From: Eonycteris spelaea
Lineage: Eukaryota > Chordata > Mammalia > Chiroptera > Pteropodidae
Length of the DNA stretch: 64,000 nt
Reading direction: 5' to 3'
Assembly: GCA_003508835.1 (NCBI GenBank)
Contig: PUFA01000003.1
Span: forward strand, 13,245,501 to 13,309,500
Part shown: positions 24,120 to 37,140 of the stretch, one piece after another
Layout: each line of letters opens with the position of its first letter
How positions within the stretch are numbered: position 1 is the first letter of the stretch
Made by a program: the position numbers and the translations under genes
The notes under the pieces: generated by a model
The model's database searches: none
What the model was told of the DNA's origin: nothing
What the model saw: the letters and a program-made list of their open reading frames with translations, nothing else

Positions 24120-25150
24120 GAACTCTTCTTTATGGGTTGGGTATTGTCATATCCACCATGTCATAAGGTTGAGCAGGCCTTGCAGCAAATATTGAACAAT
24201 GAAAATGTATCCAGAAGGCACAAGTTAGTTACAGAGACACTATGTCCAGACCCTCTGCTGCATGCATCATCACTCCATTAAATCTAATTTATGACCTTTT
24301 GACAGTTTTCCCAAAACTAGCTAATGAAGAAAAAAAAAAAACAGATATGAATCAGTAATGGGTGGGTTTAGTACGTGTGCAAATTGTATCACAGTCACAC
24401 CTGGGGAGATTCTAATGGACAGTGGTGAGAAAAAATTTTCCAGTGGGCAGTACTTCAAACATTAAAATTGGCTGGGCACTCTATACGATGTGAGATAATG
24501 ACTGAGGGAAAGATATACAGAAACTCCTGGACAGTGACATAGCTTAGCCGAACAAGTGGGGCCTGGAAGATGTAAGATTAGAAAATCAGAGCCAATGAGA
24601 TCTTAGGAAGAGGCATGTGGATAAACTTATGGGGTTGAGCATATTGTATACCAATATTTTTGTCTCACTTTATTCCCCACCAGAAAGCAGCCTCTGTAGG
24701 GGAGATTTTTATCTACCAAGTGAACATAATAACTTGTCTATTAGCTGTTAGTTAGCACTGTTTTCAGCCACTGTAACATTTGCACAACAGGTCCTCAAAT
24801 GGACTAGTAATGGTTAAGATGTACACTAAATGACCCACATTTGGGCGCCAGCTCAGCAAGCTGATCTAACTGCCATTGCCGCTGAATACTGTGCTATCAG
24901 TAGTAGAAACATGCTGAACTAGTCATGGTAACTTCCCTTGAGAGAACCAGAAAACCAGCTGGCAAGTTGACTATATCAGAATCCTCCTGCCTTGAGGTGA
25001 TAGAAATTTGTTCCTATCATGATTTTTCTCTCCTTAGGGTATAGACACTGCTGGCAGTGTCCATGCTGTACTACTTGGAGGGCTTATGGAACAACTGGTT
25101 TATAGAGAGTAGAACCTGCATGAAATTTTCTCTGAACAAGGGCCCCCTTT
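24120..25150 (+). mobile_element. ERVL-type endogenous retrovirus pol fossil (RNase H to integrase)
   Basis: Decayed class III (ERVL) retroviral pol in sense orientation. From about 24370 the order fits the end of RNase H (an acid-containing TACAGAAACTCCTGGACAG stretch near 24517), the connecting segment with GGAAGAGGCATGTGGATAAAC near 24606, the integrase N-terminal region around 24845-24910, and the start of the integrase core with TGGCAAGTTGACTATATC near 24960 and a GTATAGACACTGCTGGCAG stretch near 25038. Frames are interrupted by stops and indels, so no protein can be made. LTRs are not seen next to it. The part left of 24370 is a weaker match. Old virus copy, described only. Confidence 0.55.
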
Positions 25151-25335
25151 TATAGTGAAGGTGGTGTAATCGGTTCACCTTGCAGGGTCATTATGAGGAT
25201 TAGAGATAATTAAATATGTCGTCTAACTTTTCATGACAACTCATTACCATTTTGAGTTCTAGCAATATGTACAATGAAGAAATTATTTATTAGGCTCTGC
25301 CTTAGGGAATATTTTAAAAGTATAAAGGAGATGTA
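25151..25335. other. Short anonymous stretch, possible sense MIR
   Basis: GCAGGGTCATTATGAGGATTAGAGATAATTAAATATG near 25182 resembles the 3' part of a sense MIR. The rest is unassigned. Confidence 0.4.
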
Positions 25336-25450
25336 AAGGAAGTTAGTATATTTAACTAAAGTCATGTAGCCAGTAATTGTAAGAAAGAGCTGGGTATAAA
25401 TAAAATATCTGATTTCAGATTCTAATCTCTGTATACTGTGTCACATTGCT
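25336..25450 (-). mobile_element. MIR fragment, antisense
   Basis: ACTAAAGTCATGTAGCCAGTAATTGTAAGAAAGAGCTGGG followed by TCAGATTCTAATCTCTG follow reverse-complement MIR. Confidence 0.55.
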
Positions 25451-28400
25451 CCTTCACAATATTAAATCGCTGAACAGATGACACATCATAGCCAGCTGTT
25501 TAACAACTGCCCGAATGTGAACATGCATTTACTTGGAGAGCCCTTTAACATTAGAGGGTATTAATGATTTATTATCTTAGCCAAAACTATAGAAATCATT
25601 GCTTGTTGAGAGTGGGATAAATACAGAAATTAAAAAATAATAAGAAGAATTCATTATAATCACTCAGTTCATTGCTTAACAGTTTCAATGTCAACGCTAT
25701 AAGTTAAATCATGTTTACCAAAAAGCTTCATTCAGTTAGATAAATTAGGGGTTATGGTTATTTGAATATAAGAATGGCACATTAAAGTTAATCTAGAAGA
25801 AGAATGTTGATGTTAATTCCCAGGGCCAGACTCCCAATCAATTCAATTATCTGGAATTTGATCACATATCTAGAAGTTAGGGTTGATCTCCGAGTACACA
25901 GAAATGTAACTATACATATGTATAAGTCTTTGTAAAATATGGAAGACAGTCTCTCAAGTAGGAAATTACATGTAAAATTAGTTAATATATCAGCGTCTGT
26001 GAGAGGAGGTATGAGCCCTAAGAAGCCAATGAAAGTGCTGGGAAGATAAAGACTTTTGAGGCCATTTGGGGACTTAAGGACAATGGTTCCAAAATATAAC
26101 CCTGTTCTAAAGTACAATATAATGTTTCTCATATAGTTATGATACATACGAGACATAGTTCTCTTAGAGATGTGTACGATACAAGAATGTTTTAGTGCTT
26201 ATTTATCTATTTATTTAAAGTATTAGGAAGTAAAGCATAAACTTCAATTTTTTTTAGAAATATAATTTTGGAATGCCCTCCTATCATACTGGGAACATGA
26301 AGGAATCTACTACTTCCTGGGCCCAGTTTTCACAGTATTTTTTTAAAAAAAGAATAAAGAAATCACAGGAAAGGTCAACAAATGCACAGCCTAGTTCCTT
26401 TGCCATCATGTGGTTCAAGAATATTTTTCTTTCTTTTTTTTTTTTTCCATTATAGAGGAGGCTAAGGCCATTTGACACAGTGGTCATGCCAAAAGGTACA
26501 TAAAGAATGATAAGAAAATCACATGTGGGTAAAAGCCAAAATTAAATATAGGTCATATAGGATTGAGTTCTTTTTCTCAGAAACACAAATTCAAAGCTAA
26601 AGGAGTAAAAAAGAAAATAAAAAGTGCTAGGATGCTTTAATACTTGAGTTGCTCCCAATTGACTACATTAGCTTTCCAGGTCCCTTCAGTTGTCTAACCT
26701 TTCTTTTATATTTCATAATACTGATCAAAGAGGCCTCCTCCCTTAACTCAATAAGCCTCGCAAGGTGAAAAAAAGTCACTAAATTAATATTTATTTTGCA
26801 ACATAAAAAAAGCCAGTGCTATCTACAAACAGTATAATTAATTGGGATTAATTTCATGTGCAAATTTTGTCATTGCAGGTGTTGATGGAGTAATACATCA
26901 AAGGGACTTCACCTCTGTAAAAAATCAATGCTAACATAACCTTGATCACTGTTCCTGTGGATGTCACATGTAACACTAATCAGTCATGGTTTGTAGCAAA
27001 CACCTTAGAGAACAAATATAATTTGCTTTTTTATTGGCATTTTTCAAGATGAGAGATAATATGCATTCACAGGGCAAGCAATTCTCTAAAAGAATACAAT
27101 CTCTCAGGGAAAGTGACGAAGACATGTTGGTGCATGTGGGAATGGTTAAGAAGAACATCATAAGTGTTGAAAAAAAATATTCACATTGATATGGAAACTA
27201 CTCATTCTACTTGAGGAATTCAGACTTCCCAGGACTTATAGAAAAGCCAGAGATCTTCAAGTCTATAAAAGAACTTTTGTAGTACGAAAGGAAAAAATAG
27301 ATAACCTAACTTTATGGTAACGTACTTCATACAATGCTTACCTCTACTCCTAGATATCACAGACTCTCCACTGTTGATTATGACCACAACGCAGTAAGCC
27401 CAAGGCAAACTTTCAGCTGGTTTTATCTTGAGTTGACCTTTGATGATTTACTGTGTAGTAAAAATTATAACTGCAAATGATTTTTTTCAGGTTTGCGTAT
27501 TTAAAATTTTCTTTTATTTAGGTGGCTGTCATTTCACTTTTTATGTCATTATTGACATTTAGAGAATTATCAATGCTAGAACTATCAATATTAGCCTATG
27601 TATCAGCATGCATTAAAAATGTATTGATACAAATTATATTAAAATTAATAATTATATTAAAATAAATAATAATACCCATGGAGGAAACCTGGTTCAGTGA
27701 GATGACATATGTAAGATGGTATATGATAGATTTCATTTTAAAAACAAGATTTTATCTTAAGAAAAGATACATCATTGTAGCCTAAAACTGATAGATATGA
27801 CTTCATATATCTTAAATTATACTTTATAAAAGAAAAAAAAATATGGGCACAGAGCAGTTGAGGCTAGAGGCTAGAGGTATGTGTATAGGACTTTAAAAAA
27901 GAGGACAAAGGAAAAACAAAGTTTTAAAAATGAGAATGAGGTTGTTGCATATATCTTCTTTCCCATTTTCTTGTTTCTTTCAGACTATTTTTGTCCCATA
28001 TGTCTTCAGAGAATTTGAAATTTAGAAGGCCAAGTTTCTAATTTTAGCAATTAGACTTGTGCTAAAATAGCATTTTAGAAAAAAACAAATGCTTTAGAGA
28101 AAACAATCATATTTGATGTCTTTACTGACAGAAATCTTAAACGTTCTTTGGTTTTAATTTCTGTCACAATAAAGCAGGCAGCAAAAAGCACAGTGATATT
28201 TTCAGCAATCTATAAGGCACCTTTCTCCATCCCAAACCATTTCTGTCTGATCCCATAAATATATGAAAATAAACTCCAGCTTCTGTAATGTCAATCTCAG
28301 CTCAGGAGAAATTGTGTTGAACTTGGCATTTCCAGTATTAAAATTTAGCCTTCTGCTTTAATTTTATGCTTTGCTTGTCCCTCTGGTTCTTGTTTTCTGG

Positions 28401-28835
28401 GTTGCATTTAGTATAGTCTCCATCCAATGCAAATTTCATTAAATTCCAAGTTCATCCACGTGGTAGGTGCCTTGATCAGGGCAGTACCATTGGGAGGTGG
28501 GGACACACACCAGGGAGTCTCATAATAATCAAGTTGTCATCATGGCAAATTTAAATTTTTGCTCTGTAAGTTTGGGATATATTTTGATGATAAAGGATAA
28601 AAAACATTACTACTTTGAAGGATTTGCTCTCTTGAAATCAAGTCAGATTATTTAGGTAATGAACTAGACTATGATATTAATGCAAAGATATTCTAACATA
28701 CCAGAAAGAAACCCATGTTTACAAGGACACTTGATTGATGACAAGGATGAAACTCCAGAGAGTAGAGAAAGAAATAAAGGTTATTACAGTTAATGATGTT
28801 GGGACAAATGAGTTTCCATGGAGGTCAATGAAATT
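25451..28835. other. Anonymous AT-rich DNA
   Basis: About 3.4 kb with no gene or repeat family recognised. It holds a 122-codon minus-strand frame at 25788-26156 with no homology I recognise, an A/T-rich block at 27600-27670, and a T-rich tract at about 26431-26447. Nothing is called as a gene. Confidence 0.4.
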
Positions 28836-28839
28836 TTGT

Positions 28840-29815
28840 CTATACCATTCAATGTAACAAAAAGCAATTCCAAGTGGATTGTAGAAATAAATGTAAACAG
28901 AAAAAAATGAGATGACATATGATAGTGATAAGTGAGAGAGAAAGTGAAAGAGAGCAAGTGAGCAAGGGAGAGAGAGAATCTTCTATAAATCAATAAGAAA
29001 AAGATAGCTAATCCTCTTTAAAATAAAATGGGCAAGAGAATTACCAAGTTCTTCACAATAACAACAAAGAAAATCTGAAAGACAAAAAAAAATTTGAAAA
29101 AGGTGCTAAACTTCATTACTAATCAGAAAAATAAAAATTGATATTCACCAGATAACCAAAATAAAAAAGACTGACATATTAAATGTTTGTAAGCACAACA
29201 CTTAATAATTCTTATATGCTGTTTATGGGAATTTAAATTTTACAATCAAATAGGAAAACTTTATCTATTAAACTTGAAAATACATACATAATAAATAATA
29301 AGTAGTAAAGAGAACATACTATTCCTTAGTATATTCCTTCCAAAATGTGTGTACATACATATCAGCAGTCACAGTAGTACCATTTGAAATAGCTCCAAAT
29401 AACTCAATTGTTCATGTTAGAAGAGTGAATGCAAAAACTATGGTAAAGACATACAATGGAATACTATAAAATGAACATGAACAAGCTATAGTGAAACAAA
29501 TCAACATAGATAACTCTCATAATCTAGGCAAAATTAACCTAAAGAGTTTAGAGCTGCATGCTAAAGTGGTAACACTCTAAAAGAAAAGAAAGAAACAATT
29601 ACCACAAAGATCAAAATCATCTTTACCTTACTCTCAAGAGGCGGCAGTAAGACTTCTTATTAGGAAGTCATGTGGGGGCTTCTAGAGTGCTGGCAACTTT
29701 GCATGTCTTACCTAAATGGGTGTTTGCTTCATAATAATTTATTAATCTATAATTGTATGTGTTATATCTTTTTAGTATGTGTTATATTTCATGATAAGAA
29801 CAAAAGGTTTGTGTT
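28840..29815 (+). mobile_element. LINE-1 3' portion, old M-type
   Basis: A sequence of LINE-1 landmarks in sense orientation: AAAATGGGCAAGAGAATT near 29024, CTAATCAGAAAAATAAAAATTG near 29119, AAAAGACTGACATATTAAATG near 29165, ACATACAATGGAATACTATAAAATGAACATGAA near 29449, then the 3' UTR with GTATGTGTTATATTTCATGATAAG near 29775. A low-complexity GAGAGAGAAAG stretch lies at 28934-28978. All frames are broken. Confidence 0.75.
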
Positions 29816-31515
29816 TGAAATGTTTTAATCTCATATCTTAGCATGGATAACTAGATGTATCTGGGGACAAATGACTGTCAGAGAGATTTTTAAATACCTT
29901 ATGAAAGATTTATACATTCATCAACTGGGTGACACTTGTATCACTGACTAATAGATACAGTTGCTATCGAACAAGTTTACTTAATTAGACATTCGACTTC
30001 CTGCTTCCATGCTGCAACATGTCAGAGGCATCAATTATTTGTTTCTATGAAAGTCTTGGTAACAAGCTTCGAAATGAATTAAACTGTTGTGCTTACAGAA
30101 ATCTGAGATTTCAGAAAGTAATTCACGGGTTTCTGCAGCTGTAACACCAAGTTGCTATTCCATCCCCATTGGCAAATCTGCTTCCTCTGAGACCTGATCG
30201 GGTTCTATGTTACCACTCAAGCTGGCCCTGAGCAAAGGCATTTACATTATATCCTTCTCCTTTATGTCAACTCTCTTTAGTTCTGTAGTCCTATTATATC
30301 TAAAAAATACATATCCTAGAACACCTTATTATGATTGAATGTCTCCAGAAACACCAGCCCTCTCTCTTATTTTGAAGTTCTTATCTAAGACACTGTTTTA
30401 GTTTCCAAATAACTGCCCCTACTGATGACTAATGACAACACTGAGGCCTAATGTAGCACTTAATCCAGTATGTGGGTGTACCAGTCGACTTTGGGGTATT
30501 TCCTGAAAAGTTGTAGCTGTCCCTTTTCCCAAACAGCAAAAACATATAACTCTTCAATAATAAAGAAGCAGTGAATTTACATCCATAGAGAATAAAGAGA
30601 GGATATTTTTAATGTATGTGTGGTTGGGTGGCAGAGTTTTGAGTAGCATGGTTGCCTACCAGGTATGGTGTAGAGACATCACCTTCTCCCTACCAGTCAT
30701 GCCTACTCTAAGTTTTCAAGATAAGTGAGTCAAGTGTATAGAGTGAAGCCAGATGGAGCATTTTAAAGCAAGTTGGTTCTTGATTATTTTTCTCTACTGG
30801 GCATGTGACTTCCATGACACTTCTACCTAGATTTTGTGCTGCCAGACTAAAGAAAAAAAAAAAATCCTTCCTATCCCACAGACTTGGTAAACTGTGCACA
30901 GTGTTAGTATCGAGGGAATACTTGGTTGAACAGAATAAGCACTTTTGTTAAATTGAACATTTACAAATATCTGGCTCCCTCGGTTCTTGAACCAAGACCC
31001 AAATCAGCAGGTGCACACAACAGAAAAGGATTAAAGACATTTATTAGCATAATTATTGTATTTGCTTGAGAAAAATCTAAATGGGCATGGGTTTTTCAGT
31101 GACAAATCTGTAATAACCCTATCCTTTGCTTTCTGTACTTTGAAACTATGTTCTTTGCATAAAGGTGTGTTATTATAATGTCTTCTTGGTAAATTATTTA
31201 TTATATACCATTAAGCCATGTCTTTTCTTTCTTGTAATACTCTCTGCTTTAAATATGATTTTGTTCGTTGTTCATGTTTTTAATGTTAATGTTATTCACC
31301 ATCTTTATTTGGTTGCTATTTATCTGGTTATATGTAAATTAAATATAAATTTAAAAATTCAATATGTTCATTCTCCTCTGGATGAAGACAAGGCCTTAGA
31401 TTTCTACCTCCCTACCTGTACCCTTCCTCCTCCTTATGACTGACATATCAACATCACATCTTTCCCAATGGAAAGGTATAAGGAAATTATGATAAGTACT
31501 TTCTCTCCTCCAGTT
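29816..31515. other. Anonymous non-coding DNA
   Basis: No repeat or gene recognised. The 30140-30240 part is more GC-balanced. A 92-codon plus-strand frame at 31165-31443 is AT-driven (Leu/Ile/Val/Tyr-rich) and has no supporting signals. Confidence 0.4.
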
Positions 31516-31519
31516 TTGG

Positions 31520-31800
31520 AAATGGGTATATGTTCTAATCTTGGTTAATGGATCATGAGGGAAGGTCTACCTCAGGCTCATGAAAAAAATTTCCTCACTA
31601 CTTTTATTTTTCTGATAAGAAGGCACAGAATAGATCTGTTTATTCTTTGGAGGCTGGATAACATCTATGGAGCTGCTACAGTTAATTTATAGCTCTGAAG
31701 TTAGCTTGTAGTCAAATTCAGATTATACCTAAGGTCAAACCAATACATTGAACCCCTGTTAATATCAGTTAGCCACTGTTTACTAATCTAGAGCCTACTT
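31520..31800 (+). mobile_element. Possible LTR fragment, MaLR-like
   Basis: TTAATGGATCATGAGGGAAGGTCTACCTC...CTTTTATTTTTCTGATAAGAAGGCACAG resembles the middle of an old MaLR-type LTR, and a CCACTGTTTACTAATC segment lies near the expected 3' end. Divergent; low confidence. Confidence 0.35.
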
Positions 31801-32055
31801 TACCTCATGATTTCTATTAAACAGTCTTTTATATAATTTAAGACATTTCAGGTTTGTTTCTTGAAACCAAATGTATCCAAAATATATAAATACATAAAAT
31901 AGTTTTGTTTCTTTCTTGTTCTCTTTTTTCTAAATAGGGCAATACCTGTTTAGATTTCCTGAAAGGTTTCACTGAAGTCTTTGGACAAAAAAAGGTAAAC
32001 ATAAATCAAAAAGTCTAAAGTTTCATCTTTATAGATCTTCAGGAAAGCTCTATAT
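31801..32055. other. Anonymous AT-rich DNA
   Basis: Nothing recognised. Confidence 0.4.
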
Positions 32056-32600
32056 GGTTAATTGTTTCTGTCTTTGCCTGAAAATGTTTTTAATTCCTTA
32101 GCACTCCTGAATAATTGTCTAATTCCTCTGCAATTCTAGATGGGCAATGGTTTTCTCTCAGTTTCTTGAATATATTGTTTTATTTTTCTTACATTCATCA
32201 CTGATGTTGAGAATGTCTAAGGGCAGTACAACTGATAGCTTTGGGTAGCTATTTTCCTTAATAAATATTCTTTGGTTACAATTTAGATATTCTCTTCATC
32301 TTTGATATTTTCTAATTCCATCATGATGTGCTTATATATGGGTTTGTTATCATTTATACTTCTTAAGACACTTTTTCAAGTTGAAGGCTTACAACTTCCT
32401 TCAGTTCTGGAAAATTTCCTGCCATTATCCTTTTATCACTTCCATTTTCCTCATCCTGTGCTTATTATTCATTAAAAATAAATTGGCCCTTTTTATTCTA
32501 TTCTCTATATCTCTTAATTTCGTCCCCATATATTCATTCTCTTTATCCTTCTGAGATGCATTATGGATAACCTCTTCAAATTTATCTTATGCTCTATATC
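32056..32600 (-). mobile_element. LINE-1-related fragment, antisense, very divergent
   Basis: TGTCTTTGCCTGAAAATG near 32070, ATTCTAGATGGGCAATGG near 32136, TTTTCTCTCAGTTTCTTGAAT, CATCATGATGTGCTTATATATGGG near 32321, GAAAATTTCCTGCCATTATCC near 32410 and CCTTCTGAGATGCATTATG follow an antisense LINE-1/HAL1-type 3' segment in the right order. Subfamily not determined. Confidence 0.55.
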
Positions 32601-33150
32601 TTGCTTCATGTATAAATAATTTACTTTTTAAATACAGCTATCAATTTATTTTTTTAATTTTTATAAATGGTAATTTTTCAAATATGGTATTAACTTATTT
32701 TCATAGTATGCTCTCCTTAATGTTGTTATTTGAGTGTCCATTTTGCCTTTTTTTTTTGTTAAGTGCTAGCTGATACCTTATTGTGGTTTACAAATGCTGA
32801 GAGCTATGCCATCTTCAATTGGTATGGTGTTTTATGGAGACACATAAGCCTGACCTCAGGAAGTATTTTAAGGTACATATCTTTATTTTTCTCTGTGAAG
32901 ACTAACAGGCTACAATAAACCTTGGCCAGACTCCTTATTAATTTTTCAATGTAAGCTTTTTGTTACAGATGACTGGTATGAATTCAGACCCTACACTTAT
33001 ACATGAGGCAGATTGGGTTTTCTAATTGTAGGTGCATAAATCTTTTCCTAGTCATAGCCCTGGGCATCTAGTTTTCAGCCTACCCCTCGCCAGGAGATAC
33101 AGTCTTTAAAGAACATGATTTAATAACCATGAATCTATCTATACTTATTT
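32601..33150. other. Anonymous AT-rich DNA
   Basis: Nothing recognised. A nine-base T run lies near 32750. Confidence 0.4.
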
Positions 33151-33154
33151 CCTT

Positions 33155-34075
33155 GGTGATTTCATTCTGTCTAGAAGATTTAAATATTATCTATACACTG
33201 ATGATTTCCAAATTTACATTTTTCACTGACATTTCCCATCAAACCCAGACTCATATATCCAACTACTTGACAGCTACTTAGTTTTCTAATAGCCACCTCA
33301 ATCATAGCATAGCTCACAAATGAGTTCTCATTTTTGTGACAAAATTGGCATCCCCAATAGCCTTCCTCATCTCAATTAATGGCCTCATTCTTCCAGAACC
33401 AAAACAAAATTTTGGTGTCATCTTTGACTCTTCTGTAAGTGTCTGTGTCTCACACAAATACAATCTGACTTCACCGTAGAATAGTCTTCAATATGCTGCA
33501 TTCATATCACCTCTACTATTATCAGTCTGGTGCAATCCACCCTTATCCCCTACATGGATGATTACCATATCCTCAGAATTAACCTTCCCATTTACTTCCC
33601 TACCTCCCTTAAAACTATCCATGTGATCTGGCTGTTCATTATGACCTATTTCCCTATATTCTACTCCTCTGTTCCAAACACAGTAGTCTTCTTATTCTTC
33701 TTGAATTCTCCTGGAAGGACCTGACTGAGGGCTCTCATAAATGTGGTTTCTCCTGCTTGGGCATAAACACAAATGTCTTTCAACTCTTGATTCAACTCAT
33801 TCCATTCTTTACACAAACACTTTTTTGTGTGTGTGTAGAAAAAAATGCTTCTCAAATGACTACATTTAGGTTTGCAGAAATACTCACAAATCTTATATCT
33901 CTTACTTGTTTATTTATTAATCTAATGCATACTTCCTTATCTCTCTCTGACCTTTCCTCTAAGACTAGAATATAAGGTTTACAAGGGGAAGAATTTTTTT
34001 TTTTAATTTCTATACTACCAGTGCCTAGCACACAGTAGATCTTTAATCATTATTTAGTCAACAGATAGATAAAAG
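33155..34075 (+). mobile_element. LINE-2, 3' kilobase
   Basis: One of the best-preserved LINE-2 pieces here: GATGATTTCCAAATTTACATTT near 33200, CATATATCCAACTACTTGACAGCTACTTAG near 33253, TTTTGGTGTCATCTTTGACTC near 33412, CTGGTGCAATCCACCC, CCATGTGATCTGGC near 33620, CACAAATGTCTTTCAACTC, and the 3' end CAGTGCCTAGCACACAGTAGATCTTTAATCATTATTTAG near 34019. This matches the LINE-2 ORF2 C-terminal half and 3' terminus. The short open frames in it are broken remnants of the reverse-transcriptase ORF or chance. Confidence 0.85.
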
Positions 34076-35055
34076 CAAAGCAAAATGAAAAAAGAGAGCA
34101 TAGAGACATTTGTGGCTACACCTTGATTCAGGGGACTTGATTCCTATTCATACCATGCAGTGGCCTAGGTTTCATCCCAGGACCTTAGAAATGCAAAGAT
34201 ATTACTTCCTAAATGTATGTCAGGTTTAATTTTCCAGTTCTGATTTCACTTGGGCCCCAGTGCCCATTATGATCCCTTTGTCATATTTTATTCAGAATTT
34301 ATGTTTGGAGTAGGAGAAGGAAGCTTTCTTGTATCAGCTCAGTCTTCCATAGTAACAAGGTTCAGAGTTAACTTTATTTGTAAGAATATATTCAGAGATT
34401 GGAAATTACCTGCATGTTCAGCATTACATGGATAATTACCTAAACAACACTCACTTGTCACAGAGATATCATGCCATGAGGTATAAACAATAGGCAAAAA
34501 CTAATCAAATGTGATTTCCAGAAAAATGTATATCTGGCTTCTTCAAATTGTCAATCAATTCTGATACCTTTTTGTTGCACTAAACTATATTTTCAACTCT
34601 CTGGCTCATTGGGGAAAGGATTTTTACTAGCAAAATTCAATTTAATATTAGAGTCAATTAAAAAATAAAAAAAGGTATTAAATAACTAAATTCCAGACTC
34701 AAAAACACCCTAAATTTAGAGGCTATCTAAGCAAATCACCACCACAGAAAGAATTCTCACAACTTAACTGTATAGTGAATAATTTCATAGAAAAAGACGA
34801 TCAATTTAGTTCTATGAAAAGATAGTTTTATCATAAAATTCAAGAATAAAACAAGCTGGCTAGATTTTAACAGTCTACTTGTATATTGTAAGCAAAAGGA
34901 GAATATAAATACCTTCAAGCAGCCAACTTTATTCTGTATATAGTGTCTCCAAAGGCCCAGCATTCCATATTTAAATAGCTAACACAAAATAAAGGAAAAG
35001 TAAGATATAAATTAATTTTTCCTTAATTTCTCATGCATATTGAGTCTATTCTTAT
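34076..35055. other. Anonymous AT-rich DNA
   Basis: No gene or repeat recognised. Confidence 0.4.
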
Positions 35056-35059
35056 CTCT

Positions 35060-35410
35060 TTTTTGTTTGAATTACTCCACCAACAGAAATGACTTTCCTC
35101 ATATTCACAGCTTAGTCACATTTTATTTTCCTCTTAGGTTCTAACATAATGCCTGACCATGAAAAATCTTTAAAAACCATCTCCATAAAATATAGTCCAT
35201 GACACTTCCATTTTTTAAATTTCTATAGCAAGTGATCGTTACTAAGCTTGACACCTAATACACATTGCTTTATATTGTGATTATTAATTTGTTCAGGTTT
35301 TGTAGTTTAATAGCGTTAAAAAGATACAGTCCTTGTCTCCTCCAATTGTATTATAAACTTCTTTAGGATAAGGACTAAGATTTTTTTAGTAAACAAATGT
35401 TTTGGTATGC
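35060..35410 (+). mobile_element. LINE-2 3' fragment
   Basis: TAATACACATTGCTTTATATTGTGATTATTAATTTGTTCAG near 35259 and TTGTATTATAAACTTCTTTAGGATAAGGACTAAGA near 35346 match the LINE-2 3' UTR in sense orientation. The left 150 bp is a weaker match. Confidence 0.6.
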
Positions 35411-36910
35411 CGACCATGAGCAAGAAGCAACATTCTCTTTAAAAACAAAAAAACAAACAACAACAAAAAAACAACACTTAAAAACTTTTATTTTCATTGC
35501 GCATCAAGCCCAGAAAATACTTTCTTAAACCAGCTTGAAATCAATTACTTCATCCTCTTGGTATTTGAACTAGTGCTAATTTCAAAAGCTGGGGTAAAGT
35601 TGTTGAAGACTCAGGAGTGGGATTTTCAAAATGAATGTTTGCATCACGTGTATAACCAAAACAGATGATATGAATCAGCAGGGGATAAATGAGATTCCAA
35701 AATCAGCAGATAACTTCATTTTAGCATTCATTCTGTTTTTGCATTAGCAACATGAACAACATCCAATTTATTTTCTCAACATTGCACAACAGCATCAAAT
35801 ACACATTCCGGCGTTCACTGTGTTTGTATCTGTGTTCACATCTGAACCTGGAACTATTCCATACCTTATTGCATTTCTTCTGAATACATTCAGCTTAGGG
35901 ATTTCATGGTGGGCAAAGAGCTCTCAGAACATAAGTTGCAATATGTTGCTTTTAGCAATTCGACATATTCATTCGTTGGAACTTCAGTCTTTTTGCATTC
36001 ATTTTCCCACCAACATGTGCATATACATCAACACATTTGCATAAAGTATTCAAGAAACAAACATATAGGTTTGCTTTTCCTCCCAAGAACTTTGTAAAGT
36101 TGCCAATAGGGCATCTTTCCCGGTTGGTCAAATTTCCTTTTTAGTGTTTTTAAAATGTGGGATGTTTTAGAGCTTGGGGTACTCTGCTGGAAATGTGTCC
36201 TCTTCAGTCATATCCTTACTGTCAGGCTGAGGGGCAAATCAAATTGACCTGTCAAGGAACAGGAACTGTTTAGATTGAATTATTTCATTTCAAAACAAAG
36301 TTTGCTTTTTAAAAAAGAGTTACTGTGTACTAAAAGCTGAATTTGTTTTTTAGTGAAAACTTATCTTCTTCATCTGACTACAACAATAAAATAAAGAGAT
36401 AATGTCTTATGCCACAGGGTTCAAAAATTTAACAAGTTTTTGAAGTTTAGTTACCTGACAGATGTGAACAAAGCCACATTTAAGTTAGTGAAGTTCAGGC
36501 ACAGAAACAAAATGCTGACAATGTCTATTTTTTCCCTCTCTCCAACCCACTTAAATATTTCACCCCCATATTCTCTTTCTGCTACAAGCTCGCCTAGCAT
36601 TAAACTCTGTTTTTTCTTCTACAGTCCTTAATTCAGAGCTCTGCTCTGTTCTTTCTGGTCTAAGGCAAAAGCCTTCTTGCCAGCCCTTTGTCAATTCTCA
36701 GTTTAGTCCCACTGATTTTCAGATTCGTATCTCTTATCTAGGTGTCCTGTTCAAGGTCACTGACAGATCTGCAGAGCAGTTATAGATTTTTATTTACTCT
36801 TTACAATTTGTTCCTAAGTAAAGTCGCTGGAAAGGAGCAATGAGGATTTCTGATAAAATTTAAATTTCTGATTCCCCTAAAAGTCAGGATATTTGGCATC
36901 TCCAATGACA
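35411..36910. other. Anonymous non-coding DNA
   Basis: Includes an A-rich (AAAAC)-type stretch at about 35440-35475. Nothing else recognised. Open frames are short and lack support. Confidence 0.4.
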
Positions 36911-36914
36911 AAAT

Positions 36915-37140
36915 TCACCATTCATTCCTTCTTTCATTCAAAAATCACTGCTGAAAAAGACCATCACTGATTTTTATGAGCATTATATACTGGGCACACA
37001 TGACACAAGTCTGTTTTTAGACCTTATCGCAACAAAGAGAGTATGATGAAGTTGAGGTGAGTAGACAAATAAACACACATCATAGTCAGTGAAATAAGTC
37101 CTTTAAAAGAGGTACCACTAGGAAAATGGAAAAGGGAACA
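36915..37140 (-). mobile_element. LINE-2 3' end, antisense
   Basis: CATTCATTCCTTCTTTCATTC near 36920, ATGAGCATTATATACTGGGCACAC near 36976, GTAGACAAATAAACACACATCATAGTCAGTGAAATAAG and AAAGAGGTACCACTAGG match the reverse complement of the LINE-2 terminus. Confidence 0.6.

Noticed and set aside
25788..26156. 122-codon minus-strand frame
   Set aside because: Hydrophobic, AT-driven composition, no splice or promoter context and no homology I recognise.
33530..33975. Open frames of 64 and 72 codons
   Set aside because: They lie within LINE-2 and are decayed reverse-transcriptase or chance frames.
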